NCBI GenBank assembly: GCA_001897995.1
Contig: MKRV01000029.1
Span: forward strand, 1-51,229
Direction of reading: 5' to 3'
Source: Alphaproteobacteria bacterium 65-37
GTDB lineage: Bacteria > Pseudomonadota > Alphaproteobacteria > Reyranellales > Reyranellaceae
DNA: 51,229 nt
Positions 24,687-33,444 of the stretch are shown here, piece by piece. A model generated the notes under the pieces. It was given only the letters and a program-made list of their open reading frames with translations. It was not told the DNA's origin and ran no database searches. The position numbers and the translations under genes are program-made. Position 1 is the stretch's first letter; the number at the start of each line of letters is the position of its first letter.

Positions 24687-26140
24687 TGGGCCTGGCCGGA
24701 ATCCTGCTCGGCCTCGCCCTCCTGGTGTGGCTCGCCTTCCAGGGGTGGACCGTCCTGCTGCTGGCGCCCGCTGCGGCGCTGCTGGCCGCCGCTTTCGCCG
24801 GCGAACCGTTGCTGGCGCACTGGACACAGACCTTCATGGGGAGCGCCGCGCAGTTCCTGGCGCAGTTCTTTCCGCTGTTCCTCATGGGTGCGTTGTTCGG
24901 CAAGTTGATGGAAGATAGCGGCTCCGTCGCCGCGATCGCCCGCTGGATGACAGGACGGCTGGGTCCACAGCGGGCCATCCTGGCCGTGATCCTGGCCGGC
25001 GCGCTGGTCACCTACGGCGGCGTCAGCCTGTTCGTGGCCTTCTTCGTGCTGGCGCCCATGGCCGAGGCACTGTTTCGCGCCGCGTCGATTCCGCGCCGGC
25101 TGATGCCGGCAACGATCGCGCTGGGCACGTCCACCTTCACCATGTCGGCGCTGCCGGGCACGCCGGCGATCCAGAATGCCATTCCCATGCCGTTTTTCGG
25201 CACCACGCCCTTCGCCGCTCCCGGTCTGGGCGTGATCGCCGCGGCGATCATGCTCGGCTTCGGCCTCTGGTGGCTCGAACGGGCGAGTCGCGCGGCCAAG
25301 GCGCGCGGCGAAGGCTTCGGTGACGATGCGCCGGCTCCCGTGGATGCTGCCGCCGAGGATCCTCTGGTCCGCGAGCGCGCGACGACCGCCCAGGCCTTCG
25401 ACCCCGCGGAGATCCACCGGTCGCAATCCGCCGCGGTCGGGCCGACCGCGCTGCTGGCCGTGCTGCCGCTGATCGTGGTCATCGCGGTGAACTCAGCGAT
25501 GTCGTTCGTCGTCCTGCCGCGCCTCGACACCTCGTTCCTGGCCGAGCCGCGATGGGGAGCAACCTCGCTCGCCGCGGTCGGCGGCGTCTGGTCGGTGGCG
25601 GTAGCCCTTGCCGCCGCAATTCTCACCCTGCTGCTCATCACGGGGCGGCGCCTCCCCTCGGTGCGGCGAAGCATGGATGCTGGCGCCAATGCCGCGGTGC
25701 TGCCGGCGCTGAGTGTGGCGAGCCTGGTCGGGTTCGGTGCCGTCGTCGCCGCCCTGCCGGCCTTCAGCGTGGTTCGCGACTGGGTCCTGGGCATCGAAGG
25801 CGGCCCGCTGGTCTCGGTTGCCATTGCCACGAACATCCTGGCCGCCCTGACCGGTTCGGCATCGGGCGGGCTCACCATTGCGCTCGACGCGCTCGGCCCG
25901 ACCTATATGGGCCTTGCCGCGAAACACGGCATCGATCCCGCGCTGATGCATCGCGTGGCGGTGATCGGCGCCGGCACGCTCGACAGCCTGCCGCACAACG
26001 GTGCCGTGGTGACCCTGCTCGCGGTCTGCGGCTCGAACCACGGCAAGAGCTATCTCGACATTGCCATGACCGCGATCGTGAGCGCACTGCTGGCACTGGT
26101 CGCCGTGATCGTCCTCGGCAGCCTGTTCGGATCGTTCTGA
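24686..26140 (+). CDS. GntP-family permease
   Basis: This 484-residue multi-helix protein has GntP features: GALFGKLMEDSGSVAAIARW, TYGGVSLFVAFFVLAPMAEA and GTSTFTMSALPGTPAIQNA near the middle, then a C-terminal repeat with TGSASGGLTIALDALG. GntP proteins take up gluconate and related hydroxy-acids with protons. The substrate here may differ. It lies between two patatin genes, an odd partnership. If functional, it may import a product that is split from, or made into, an acyl ester. Confidence 0.88.
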   Translation: MGLAGILLGLALLVWLAFQGWTVLLLAPAAALLAAAFAGEPLLAHWTQTFMGSAAQFLAQFFPLFLMGALFGKLMEDSGSVAAIARWMTGRLGPQRAILAVILAGALVTYGGVSLFVAFFVLAPMAEALFRAASIPRRLMPATIALGTSTFTMSALPGTPAIQNAIPMPFFGTTPFAAPGLGVIAAAIMLGFGLWWLERASRAAKARGEGFGDDAPAPVDAAAEDPLVRERATTAQAFDPAEIHRSQSAAVGPTALLAVLPLIVVIAVNSAMSFVVLPRLDTSFLAEPRWGATSLAAVGGVWSVAVALAAAILTLLLITGRRLPSVRRSMDAGANAAVLPALSVASLVGFGAVVAALPAFSVVRDWVLGIEGGPLVSVAIATNILAALTGSASGGLTIALDALGPTYMGLAAKHGIDPALMHRVAVIGAGTLDSLPHNGAVVTLLAVCGSNHGKSYLDIAMTAIVSALLALVAVIVLGSLFGSF

Positions 26141-26155
26141 GGCCGGGGCGGCACC

Positions 26156-27379
26156 ATGATCTCACGTCGGCTCGTGCCGCTCTTCGCGTTGGTGATCGGC
26201 CTTGCCGTCGTGACCGGCTGCGCCGCTCCGCCGCGCGGCCCGGCAGTGCCTGCTGCCGACACGGTACGCGCCCAGCCCCTCGGCATTCCCAACGCGCGCT
26301 TCTTCGCCGACGGCGATCCCGCGCCGATGCTCGCCGAGCTGGCCCAGGCGGTCGACCGTGAGCAGGCCGTCCTGCGCGCCGCAGGTCAGCCGACGGCGCC
26401 GCTGCCGCCAGCGTCCTTCCTCGCTTTGTCCGGCGGCGCCGACAACGGCGCCTTCGGGGCCGGCCTCATCAATGGCTGGACGACGACCGGCACGCGGCCG
26501 CCGTTCCGGATCGTGACCGGCGTCAGCACCGGCGCCCTGATCGCGCCGTTCGCCTTTCTCGGCCCCGACTACGACCCGGCCTTGCGCGATATCTACACGT
26601 CGATGAGCCCGGATCGGGTGTTCCTGCGACGATGGCTGACCGCAGCCCTGTTCGGTGAAGCCCTGGCCGATACCGCTCCGCTCGCCGAGACCATCAGCCA
26701 ATACGCCGACCAGAAGATGCTCGACGCCATCGCGGACGAATATCGAAAGGGCCGCCTGCTGCTGATCGGCACCACGGACCTCGACGCCCAGCGACCGGCG
26801 ATCTGGAACATCGGTGCCATTGCCGCCAGTCGGCATCCCCAGTCGCTGAAGCTGTTCCGCAACATCCTGCTGGCGTCGGCGTCGATTCCCGGTGCTTTCC
26901 AGCCGGTGCTGCTCGATGTCGAGATCGACGGCGCGCGATTTCAGGAGATGCATGTCGACGGCGGCGCGATTGCCCAGCTTTTCCTCTATCCAGGTTCGAT
27001 CGACCCGAGCCTTCTCCCGGCCCGGCGCGCCCAGACAGCCTACATCATTCGCAATGCACGGCTCGATCCGGAGCACGCCGAGATCGAACGCCGCACCTTG
27101 TCGATCGCGGGCCGGGCCATCAGCACCATGTTGCAGGCGAGCGGCTACAACGATGTCGTGCGCGCCTACTTCCTCACGAAGCGTGACGGGATCGACTACA
27201 ACCTCGCCTACATAGGCGCCGATTTCAAAGTGCCGAGGGCCGCCCTGTTCGACCAGGCCTATATGCGCGCACTGTTCGACTATGGCTACGCCCAGGCCGT
27301 GAACGGCCGGCCATGGCACAAGGCACCGCCTGGATTGCACACCGCCCGCTCGAATCGACAAGCCGTTGCGGACGACTAA
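26156..27379 (+). CDS. Patatin-like lipoprotein
   Basis: This 407-residue protein starts with a lipoprotein signal (VPLFALVIGLAVVTGC; lipobox VTGC, Cys 22), so it should be anchored in the envelope. The patatin core has SGGADNGAFGAG, nucleophile GVSTG (Ser 123) and the dyad Asp in HVDGGAIAQLF near residue 264. It is the fourth gene of the permease operon, 15 bp after gntP. Cytoplasmic and envelope patatins in one operon suggest the same kind of acyl substrate met on both sides of the membrane. This is inference. Confidence 0.88.
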   Translation: MISRRLVPLFALVIGLAVVTGCAAPPRGPAVPAADTVRAQPLGIPNARFFADGDPAPMLAELAQAVDREQAVLRAAGQPTAPLPPASFLALSGGADNGAFGAGLINGWTTTGTRPPFRIVTGVSTGALIAPFAFLGPDYDPALRDIYTSMSPDRVFLRRWLTAALFGEALADTAPLAETISQYADQKMLDAIADEYRKGRLLLIGTTDLDAQRPAIWNIGAIAASRHPQSLKLFRNILLASASIPGAFQPVLLDVEIDGARFQEMHVDGGAIAQLFLYPGSIDPSLLPARRAQTAYIIRNARLDPEHAEIERRTLSIAGRAISTMLQASGYNDVVRAYFLTKRDGIDYNLAYIGADFKVPRAALFDQAYMRALFDYGYAQAVNGRPWHKAPPGLHTARSNRQAVADD

Positions 27380-27440
27380 CTCGCGATCCGTCGAGTCGCG
27401 GCTCTCGAGCCTCTGAACATGGCAGGATTCTTCCCGGATC

Positions 27441-27502
27441 GGGACGCCTGAACCAATCGTGGGACGGCCTGCTGATGTGTGCGGGAACCCGATCGATAGA
27501 AT
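27441..27502 (+). promoter_or_regulatory. Phased GGGAC promoter, copy 6 (DUF1269 gene)
   Basis: GGGAC at 27441, AACCA at 27451, GGGAC at 27461 and GCTGATGTG at 27471 are in exact 10-bp phase. TAGAAT at 27497-27502 starts 56 bp after the first base. An ATG 7 nt later (27510) opens a 30-codon frame ending at 27602, just before the DUF1269 gene. Confidence 0.7.
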
Positions 27503-27617
27503 GCGACAGATGGCGGAGGTATCGCTTCCGATCGCGCCGCTCACTTGTCGCGCGACGCGTCAGGCCGCGCCTCGCTGGCGCCCTTACCTCCGAACCGCCT
27601 GAACAACGGAGATAATC

Positions 27618-28133
27618 ATGAGCAATCTTGTCATCCTGGGTTTCGACGGGCTGCACACCGCAGACGAGGTGCTGAACAAGCTGCGTTCGCTCCAGAAGGA
27701 ATACCTCATCGACCTCGAGGACTCCTGCGTGGTCGAGCGCGAAGCCGACGGGAAAGTCCATATCAAGCAAGCCGTCAACCTCACCGCCTTCGGCGCCGCC
27801 AGCGGCGGCACCCGAGGTGCCATGTGGGGCATGCTGTTCGGGCTGCTGTTTCTCAATCCCCTTGCCGGCATGGCGATCGGGGCGGTGGCCGGCGCCGGTG
27901 CCGGCGCGCTGTCCGGGTCCCTCGCCGACTACGGAATCCGGGACGATTTCATCAAGAAGATCGCCGAGACGATCCCGCCAGGCTCCTCGGCCTTGTGCAT
28001 CCTGTTCCGCAGCGTGACGGAAGACAAAGTCATTCCCGAGCTCGAGCCCTACAAGCCTCGGGTGCTCAAGACATCACTGTCGAACGAACAGGAGTCGAAG
28101 CTGAAGGCTGCGCTCAGCAAGCTGACGTCGTAG
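27618..28133 (+). CDS. DUF1269 membrane-associated protein
   Basis: This 171-residue protein has the DUF1269 pattern: N-terminal ILGFDGLHTADEVLNKL, a glycine-rich double membrane hairpin (GMLFGLLFLNPLAGMAIGAV and AGAGAGALSGSLADYGI), and a soluble tail with IPPGSSALCILFRS. The family is often found with stress genes, but its molecular role is unknown. The gene has an ACGGAG ribosome site and a roughly 110-nt leader from the predicted promoter. A strong hairpin follows at 28144-28179. Confidence 0.85.
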   Translation: MSNLVILGFDGLHTADEVLNKLRSLQKEYLIDLEDSCVVEREADGKVHIKQAVNLTAFGAASGGTRGAMWGMLFGLLFLNPLAGMAIGAVAGAGAGALSGSLADYGIRDDFIKKIAETIPPGSSALCILFRSVTEDKVIPELEPYKPRVLKTSLSNEQESKLKAALSKLTS

Positions 28134-28143
28134 AGCGGCTCAT

Positions 28144-28179
28144 GTCCCAAGGGAACCGCATCGGCAGTTCCCTTGGGAC
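28144..28179. terminator. Bidirectional terminator-like hairpin
   Basis: GTCCCAAGGGAAC and its perfect complement GTTCCCTTGGGAC form a 13-bp stem around a 10-nt loop (28157-28166). It lies 10 bp after the DUF1269 stop and between convergent genes, so it probably ends both transcripts. There is no U-run. The GTCCC/GGGAC ends recall the promoter element, but the spacing differs. Confidence 0.65.
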
Positions 28180-28227
28180 GGAAACGCATTGGTTCGCATC
28201 GAGGCCGAGGCGACCCGGGAGTCTCTT

Positions 28228-28974
28228 CTATCGCCGCTGTCCCAGAAACATCATGAGGAACTGGAACAGGTTCACGAAGTCGAGATAGAGGCTCAGCGCA
28301 CCGAAGATGGCGACCTTCTCGGCCATCTCGCTGCCCCACGCCTGGGCATACTGCTCTTTGATCTTCTGGGTGTCGTAAGCGATCAGGCCCGAGAAGATCA
28401 GCACGCCGGCGGCCGAGATGATGAAGCTCATCGTGCCCGACGGCCAGATCATGTTGACGATGCCGGCCAGGATCAGGCCGATCACGCCCATGAACAGGAA
28501 CTTGCCGAACGCCGACAGGTCACGCTTCGTGGTGTAGCCGTAAAGGCTCAGAGCACCGAAGGCAGCCGCCGTGATGAAGAAGGTACGCGCGACCGAGGCG
28601 CCGGTGTAGCGGAACAGCAGCAGCGACAGGCTGACGCCCATCAACGCGGTGACCGCCCAGTAGACGGCCTGCACACTGCGCACGCTCATCTGGGCCGCGC
28701 GGAAGCCTGTCAGAAGTAACAAGCCCAGCGGCGCGAAAATCGCGATCCAGCCCAAGGCGTTCAGCCCGACGACGAAACCCGCCTCGATCTGGAAGAACAG
28801 GCCGGCCAGCTGGGGCGAACTGAACAGGCCAAAGGCGACGATGCCCGACAGGGCGAGCCCCGAAGCCATGTAGTTGTAGACCCGCACCATGTGGGCGCGC
28901 AGGCCGGCGTCGAACGACGCCTGCTCGGCAGCGGTGCCAGGGCGGCCGACGGTATCGAAATTCGGATTAACCAT
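28228..28974 (-). CDS. Bax inhibitor-1 / YccA family membrane protein
   Basis: This 248-residue protein from ATG 28974, behind GAGGAG, has seven membrane helices and the family C-terminus GLIAYDTQKIKEQYAQ and FGALSLYLDFVNLFQFLMMF. Bacterial BI-1/YccA proteins are pH-sensitive calcium-leak channels or modulators of the FtsH protease. A TTG start six codons upstream would swallow the ribosome site and was rejected. Upstream lies a decayed AraC-type gene. Confidence 0.9.
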   Translation of the reverse strand: MVNPNFDTVGRPGTAAEQASFDAGLRAHMVRVYNYMASGLALSGIVAFGLFSSPQLAGLFFQIEAGFVVGLNALGWIAIFAPLGLLLLTGFRAAQMSVRSVQAVYWAVTALMGVSLSLLLFRYTGASVARTFFITAAAFGALSLYGYTTKRDLSAFGKFLFMGVIGLILAGIVNMIWPSGTMSFIISAAGVLIFSGLIAYDTQKIKEQYAQAWGSEMAEKVAIFGALSLYLDFVNLFQFLMMFLGQRR

Positions 28975-29029
28975 GGGTTCCAGTCTCCTCAAATGGCGGC
29001 GCTAGCCGCAAAGCCAATCGTCGAAGCAG

Positions 29030-29230
29030 CGGCCGCCGAGCTCCATTGCCTTGCCCAGCCTGGCTGCATGTACAAGACCGACAGGCATCGTGCGACACCG
29101 GCGACCGTGGCCTTGACGACCATCGGAAGGCAGGGAGCCCCTCGATGGTCGGCTTCAGTAGGTTGCGCTTCAACATGAGCATGTCGTTGGCGAACATACG
29201 ACCTGCGCCGACATCCACCGGTCGCAGGCT
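29030..29230 (-). pseudogene. Remnant of an AraC-family paralogue (linker segment)
   Basis: One minus-strand frame reads GRMFANDMLMLKRNL (29203-29159). This matches the linker of the intact paralogues (GRMLADYILLLERNL at 45409, GQLLADYLMLLKRNL at 13341). A shifted frame then continues LPMVVKATVAGVARCLSVL, weakly resembling their LPAAIQAMLGVCLAP. Neither the N-terminal domain nor the helix-turn-helix domain remains. The first segment is convincing; the second is only suggestive. Confidence 0.55.
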
Positions 29231-29350
29231 CCTGGGCGGAAGCCCAGCAGGAAACATCGTACCTTGAACCGGGCGGATTAACACTCACTTTGCGCCGCCT
29301 CCCAGGCCGGTCGAAATCCGTATCAGATCCTCTGACACGTTCCCGAGATT

Positions 29351-29412
29351 GGGACAGAGAGAATAATCTCGGGACTTCGCGCCGATGTGGCCGCCGCCGT
29401 TCTCCCTATACT
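29351..29412 (+). promoter_or_regulatory. Phased GGGAC promoter, copy 7
   Basis: GGGAC at 29351, GAATA at 29361, GGGAC at 29371 and GCCGATGTG at 29381 are in exact 10-bp phase. TATACT at 29407-29412 starts 56 bp after the first base. The next gene in this direction starts at 29620, which implies a leader of about 200 nt. Confidence 0.68.
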
Positions 29413-29619
29413 GGTTGTACTGGATAGCTCGGCACACGCTCTCCAAGCCATGGAGAAGAGTATGTCGCTCTTCGCGTCGTCGCTGTGCCTGCTCGTCCCG
29501 CCGCGAGCGCCTGATGCTCAGCCAACGATTGCCGGCGAGAAAGAGCCAATGACCGTTCAGCCGTAGCGCACGGGCTCCGCTTCGGTGGATCAAGATCAGA
29601 GCCTGATTGGAGATGGATC

Positions 29620-29952
29620 ATGATTCGCAAGCACGTAGTGTCGACTCTCGTCGTGTGCGGCGCACTCCTGGCCACCAGTGGTGCCTATGCCCAGATGGCA
29701 ACGACCCTGGAGCAGGCGGAACTCGCCGGGCTGACCGCCGCGAAGCGGACCGAAGTCATGGAGCGCGCCAAGCAGCCCGGTCAGACAGTGTATGAAGTGC
29801 TGCAGACGATGCTGCTGAACAACATCAAGTCGAAGCTTCCGGCCAGCCGCATCGTGGCACTCGACTTCAATCGCGGCATCAGCATCGTCGAAATGCAGAA
29901 CGGTGGATTGGCGGCCGTCAACTTCGACACCACCACCCTGGCGCTCAAGTAG
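29620..29952 (+). CDS. Small exported protein of unknown function
   Basis: This 110-residue protein has a Sec signal (VVSTLVVCGALLATSGAYAQ) and a GGAGATGG ribosome site. The mature part starts with a helix (TTLEQAELAGLTAAKRTEVM) and ends in alternating beta-like segments. I do not recognise a family. It is preceded by promoter copy 7 and followed by a 9-bp hairpin 19 nt after the stop, so it is probably a single-gene transcript for a periplasmic protein. Confidence 0.75.
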   Translation: MIRKHVVSTLVVCGALLATSGAYAQMATTLEQAELAGLTAAKRTEVMERAKQPGQTVYEVLQTMLLNNIKSKLPASRIVALDFNRGISIVEMQNGGLAAVNFDTTTLALK

Positions 29953-29971
29953 AGCCTTGGGCCTGTATCGG

Positions 29972-29999
29972 GCGAAGGCGCCGACTGTCACGCCTTCGC
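29972..29999 (+). terminator. Terminator-like hairpin
   Basis: GCGAAGGCG and CGCCTTCGC form a perfect 9-bp stem with a 10-nt loop, starting 19 nt after the stop of the small exported protein. There is no U-run. Confidence 0.5.
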
Positions 30000-30136
30000 T
30001 CGATCGTCGACTGGCATGCCGGGATCCTCCCGACACAATCGGTATTCCGTGACTGCTTGATTGGCACTACCATCAGGCGACCGTGCCTCACGCCCACACC
30101 GGAAGCGATCGTCACGCGGGCATCGGGAGCGATGAC

Positions 30137-30721
30137 ATGAATTCAGGCAAGGACCAGGACAGTGATCGAGGCTTCATCGCTGCTTCGTTTCGCTCCCACT
30201 GGCTGCTGCTCATCCTGGTCGGCTGCCTGCTGATCGTCGCAGGAGGCGTCGCGATCACCGTCCCGACGATATCGTCGATCGCCCCGAACGAAGCGCTCGG
30301 CCTGGTTCTCATGCTGGTCGGGATCGTCCAGATCACGCAGTCGGGAAAGATGCGGCGCGAAGCCCTGTTCGCCTGGCATCTCGGGTTGGGCCTGGTGGCC
30401 GCAATCGGCGGCGTCCTGGTTATTCTGGATCCCTTTCCCGGCATCGTGACCATAACGGTCTTGATGGCGATCGTCTTCTCGCTGCACGGGCTGACGCAGA
30501 TTGCCTTTGCCGCGAAGGTACGGTCGTTGCAGGGGTGGCGCTGGTTCCTGGTGGCGGGCTGCGTTGCTCTCCTGGCCGCGGGATTGCTGATCATGAAGCT
30601 TCCCTACGACCATTCCTTCACGCCCGCGACAGTCGGTGGCGTGTCTCTTCTCTTTGCCGGCTGGGCCTACGTCGCGATGGCGTTGAATGCCAGGACTCGC
30701 CAAAGCGAGGTTGCCGGCTAG
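30137..30721 (+). CDS. HdeD/DUF308-family membrane protein, second copy
   Basis: This 194-residue protein from ATG 30137 has a GGGAGCG site upstream; GTG 30083 would add an unlikely soluble tail. Six membrane segments ([50 protein letters not shown]) match DUF308. It is related to the gene at 17183 but diverged. Its stop overlaps the arginine deiminase stop tail to tail by 3 nt. In E. coli HdeD supports acid resistance; with arginine deiminase next door a pH-homeostasis link is reasonable. Confidence 0.83.
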   Translation: MNSGKDQDSDRGFIAASFRSHWLLLILVGCLLIVAGGVAITVPTISSIAPNEALGLVLMLVGIVQITQSGKMRREALFAWHLGLGLVAAIGGVLVILDPFPGIVTITVLMAIVFSLHGLTQIAFAAKVRSLQGWRWFLVAGCVALLAAGLLIMKLPYDHSFTPATVGGVSLLFAGWAYVAMALNARTRQSEVAG

Positions 30722-31971
30722 TAATCCACCGCCTCCCGTATGATCGGGCAGGTCATGCAATGGCCGCCGCCGCGGCCGCGCCCCAGCTCGGCGCCGACAA
30801 TGGTGATCACCTCGATGCCCGCCCGGCGCAACAGCGTGTTGGTGTAGGTGTTGCGATCATAGGCGAAGACGACGCCGGGGGCGGCGCAGACCAGGTTGGC
30901 GCCGCTGTCCCACTGGGTACGCTCGCGCATATAGGCCGTCCCACCGGTCTCCACGACCCGCATCTTCTTGACGCCCAGCGCTTCGGCCACGGTCTCGACG
31001 AAAGGCTTTGGGTCCTTGCGCAACTCGATGCCGCTCGGCGTGTCGGCCGGGCGGTATGAATAGGCCTGGATGTTGTAGACGATGTCCGGGTAGAGCAGCA
31101 CACAGTCGCGGTCGGCAAAGGTGAACACCGTATCGAGGTGCATCGCTGCACGCAGCTTGGGCATGGCCGCGACAATGACGCGCTCGGCCGCACCCTGCTT
31201 GAACAGGGCCTGCGCGAGCTGGCTGATGCCCTGCCGCGAGGTCCGCTCGCTCATGCCGATCAGCACGATGCCCTTGCCGATCGGCATGACGTCGCCGCCT
31301 TCGACCGTGGCAAGGCCGTGATCGGCCGTCGGATCGCCCCACCAGACGTTGACCTTGCCCGCGAAGTCGGGATGGAACCTGTAGATCGCCGCGGCGAGGA
31401 TCGGCTCCTCATGACGTGCCGGCCAGAACAACGAGTTGATCGAGACGCCGCTGTAGATCCAGCACGTGGTGTCGCGGGTATAAAGCGTGTTGGGAAGCGG
31501 CGGCAACAGGTACTCGGTGACGCCGGCGGCGGCCTTGACGAGCTTCAGCATCTCGCCGCCATGGGTCTCGGGGAATTCCTCGGTCGACAAGCCGCCTATC
31601 AACGTCTCGGCGAGATCGCGCGGCTTGAGACCATCGAGATAGCTCTTGATCTCGTCGACCAGGCCAAGCCCGACCTGATTGGGCACGACCTGGTTGTCGA
31701 TGATCCACTTCCTGGCCTCGGGAATCGCCACGGTCTCGGCGAGCAGATTGTGCATCTCCACGACATCGACGCCGCGATCGCGCATCTTTTGCACGAAGTC
31801 GAAGTGATCGCGCTTGGCGTTGTCGACCCACAGAACGTCGTCGAACAGCAACTGATCGCAGTTCGATGGCGTCAGTCGCTGGTGCGCCCGCCCCGGCGCG
31901 CAAACCATGACCTTGTGAAGCTTGCCCACCTCGGAATGGACGCCGAAGGTCTGCTGCCCTGCCTGTGCCAT
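30718..31971 (-). CDS. arcA: Arginine deiminase
   Basis: This 417-residue protein has the complete deiminase signature set: [14 protein letters not shown] at the N-terminus, [51 protein letters not shown] with the catalytic His-Asp, and [13 protein letters not shown] with the nucleophile Cys 405. It converts arginine to citrulline and ammonia, raising pH and feeding the ADI pathway. Ornithine carbamoyltransferase (arcB) and carbamate kinase (arcC) are not in the window. It lies 15 bp after the ArcD-like antiporter in an operon read from promoter copy 8. Confidence 0.93.
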   Translation of the reverse strand: MAQAGQQTFGVHSEVGKLHKVMVCAPGRAHQRLTPSNCDQLLFDDVLWVDNAKRDHFDFVQKMRDRGVDVVEMHNLLAETVAIPEARKWIIDNQVVPNQVGLGLVDEIKSYLDGLKPRDLAETLIGGLSTEEFPETHGGEMLKLVKAAAGVTEYLLPPLPNTLYTRDTTCWIYSGVSINSLFWPARHEEPILAAAIYRFHPDFAGKVNVWWGDPTADHGLATVEGGDVMPIGKGIVLIGMSERTSRQGISQLAQALFKQGAAERVIVAAMPKLRAAMHLDTVFTFADRDCVLLYPDIVYNIQAYSYRPADTPSGIELRKDPKPFVETVAEALGVKKMRVVETGGTAYMRERTQWDSGANLVCAAPGVVFAYDRNTYTNTLLRRAGIEVITIVGAELGRGRGGGHCMTCPIIREAVDY

Positions 31972-31986
31972 GTCATGCTCCGCTGA

Positions 31987-33444
31987 CTAGATGGTGATGT
32001 AGCCGGTCGCCAGCCACCAGATGCCGACCACAGCGCCGATGGTTGCGACGATGAAGATGCCCCACTCGGAGACGCCGGTGAAAACCGGCTTGCCCTGCTC
32101 GCGGCGCGCCCAGAAATAGAGCGCGGTTCCGGGGGCGTAGAGGACGGCGGACAGCACGATGAACTTCAGGCCGCCGGCGTAGAGCAGGAAGATCGTGTAG
32201 ATCGTGGCAATCGCGGCGATGATCAGGTCGCGCCGGCGTTCCTCGGGGCGCACCTCGTAGGTCTCGCCGCGTCGCGTGAGCATCAGTCCGTACGCTGCCA
32301 CGAACAGGAACGGAATCAGGGCCATCGCGCTGGTCAGGTTGAGCATCAGCGCGAAGGCGTCGCGCGACCAGTAGGTCGTGATGACGATCAGCTGAATGAC
32401 GATATTGGTCGCCCACAATGCCGTCGACGGCACCTTGTTGGCGTTCTCGTGGGCGAACACGGCCGGCATGTCCTTCGTTTTCGCAGCCGTGAACAGCACC
32501 TCCGCGCAGATCAGCGACCAGGCGAGATAGGCACCCAGCACGGACACCAGCAGACCGACGCTTATGAAGACGGCGCCCCAATGGCCGACCACGGCTTCCA
32601 GCACCTGCGCCATGGACGGCTGGCGCATGCCGGCGATGTCGGCGCGCTGCAGCACCGCATAGGGCAGCAGGGTGACCAGGACCATCAGCGACGTGACGAT
32701 GACGAATCCCAGGATCGTCGCCCGGCCGACATGGGCGCGTTTCTTGGCGAAACGCGAGTACACGCTCGCCCCTTCGATGCCGAGGAAGACGAAGACAGTC
32801 ACGAACATCGTGGCGCGCACCTGCTCGAACACGCCCTCGGTGAGGTCGCCGCCGTAGAGATTGTAGCTGAAGAGATCGAGCTTGAAGGCGAAGAACAGGA
32901 TCAGGATGAAGACCAGGATCGGCACCACCTTGGCGACGGTGACGATGCTGTTGATGACAGCCGCCTGCTGGGTGCCACGCAGGATCATGAAATGGAACAG
33001 CCAGATACCGATCGAGGCGACGATGATCGCCGCCGCCGTGTTGCCGTCGCCGAACACCGGAAAGAAAGCGCCCAGCGTCGACTTGATCAGCACCCAGTAC
33101 GAGACGTTGCCGATGCAGCTTCCGATCCAGTACCCGAAGGCCGACAGGAAGCCGGGATAGTCGCCGAAACCCGCCTTGGCATAGGCGAACACGCCGGCAT
33201 CGAGATCGGGCTTGCGCTCGGCCAGTGCCTGGAAGACGCGGGCCAGCATGTACATGCCCGTTCCGGCGATGAGCCAGGCGATGATCGCACCGATCGGTCC
33301 GGTCGCACCGGCAAACGTGCGCGGGAGCGAGAAGATGCCTGCGCCGACCATGCCGCCCACGACCATCATCGTCAGGGCAAATAGGGAAAGCTTCTGGGGA
33401 GATGGCGACGCAGCTGCGTGCTCGCCGTTTGCCTGCCCTGCCAT
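31987..33444 (-). CDS. arcD: Arginine:ornithine antiporter, ArcD-like (APC family)
   Basis: This 485-residue protein from ATG 33444 overlaps the upstream gene's stop by one base (TGATG). It has about 12 helices with the APC motif GGMVGAGIFSLPRTFAGATG. Partner words shared with the permease at 22190 include GIEGASVYSRFAKKR and ARREQGKPVF. Its position directly before arcA supports arginine import with ornithine or citrulline export. Without arcB, arginine-citrulline exchange is the simpler inference. The longer open frame up to 33762 is antisense to the barrel gene. Confidence 0.88.
   Translation of the reverse strand: MAGQANGEHAAASPSPQKLSLFALTMMVVGGMVGAGIFSLPRTFAGATGPIGAIIAWLIAGTGMYMLARVFQALAERKPDLDAGVFAYAKAGFGDYPGFLSAFGYWIGSCIGNVSYWVLIKSTLGAFFPVFGDGNTAAAIIVASIGIWLFHFMILRGTQQAAVINSIVTVAKVVPILVFILILFFAFKLDLFSYNLYGGDLTEGVFEQVRATMFVTVFVFLGIEGASVYSRFAKKRAHVGRATILGFVIVTSLMVLVTLLPYAVLQRADIAGMRQPSMAQVLEAVVGHWGAVFISVGLLVSVLGAYLAWSLICAEVLFTAAKTKDMPAVFAHENANKVPSTALWATNIVIQLIVITTYWSRDAFALMLNLTSAMALIPFLFVAAYGLMLTRRGETYEVRPEERRRDLIIAAIATIYTIFLLYAGGLKFIVLSAVLYAPGTALYFWARREQGKPVFTGVSEWGIFIVATIGAVVGIWWLATGYITI

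Larger units (their letters stand above)
28975..29619. other. Intergenic region with regulator remnant and promoter copy 7
   Basis: No intact gene of recognised family is seen here. The left part holds the remnant of an AraC-family gene (about 29030-29230, minus). The middle holds promoter copy 7 (29351-29412). The rest is a leader of about 200 nt to the gene at 29620. The leader contains a 38-codon frame from ATG 29450 to TAG 29566, of unknown status. Confidence 0.5.

Noticed and set aside
28144..28179. The GTCCC/GGGAC hairpin as another phased promoter element
   Set aside because: It is a perfect inverted repeat between convergent genes with different spacing, so a terminator is the better reading.
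30021..30073. A degenerate GGGAC-like element (GGGAT, CGACA, GGTAT at 10-bp steps) before the second HdeD gene
   Set aside because: Only one block is close to consensus, and the nearest -10-like TACCAT (30068) is at offset 47, not 56-57. It may be a decayed copy, but I could not support it.
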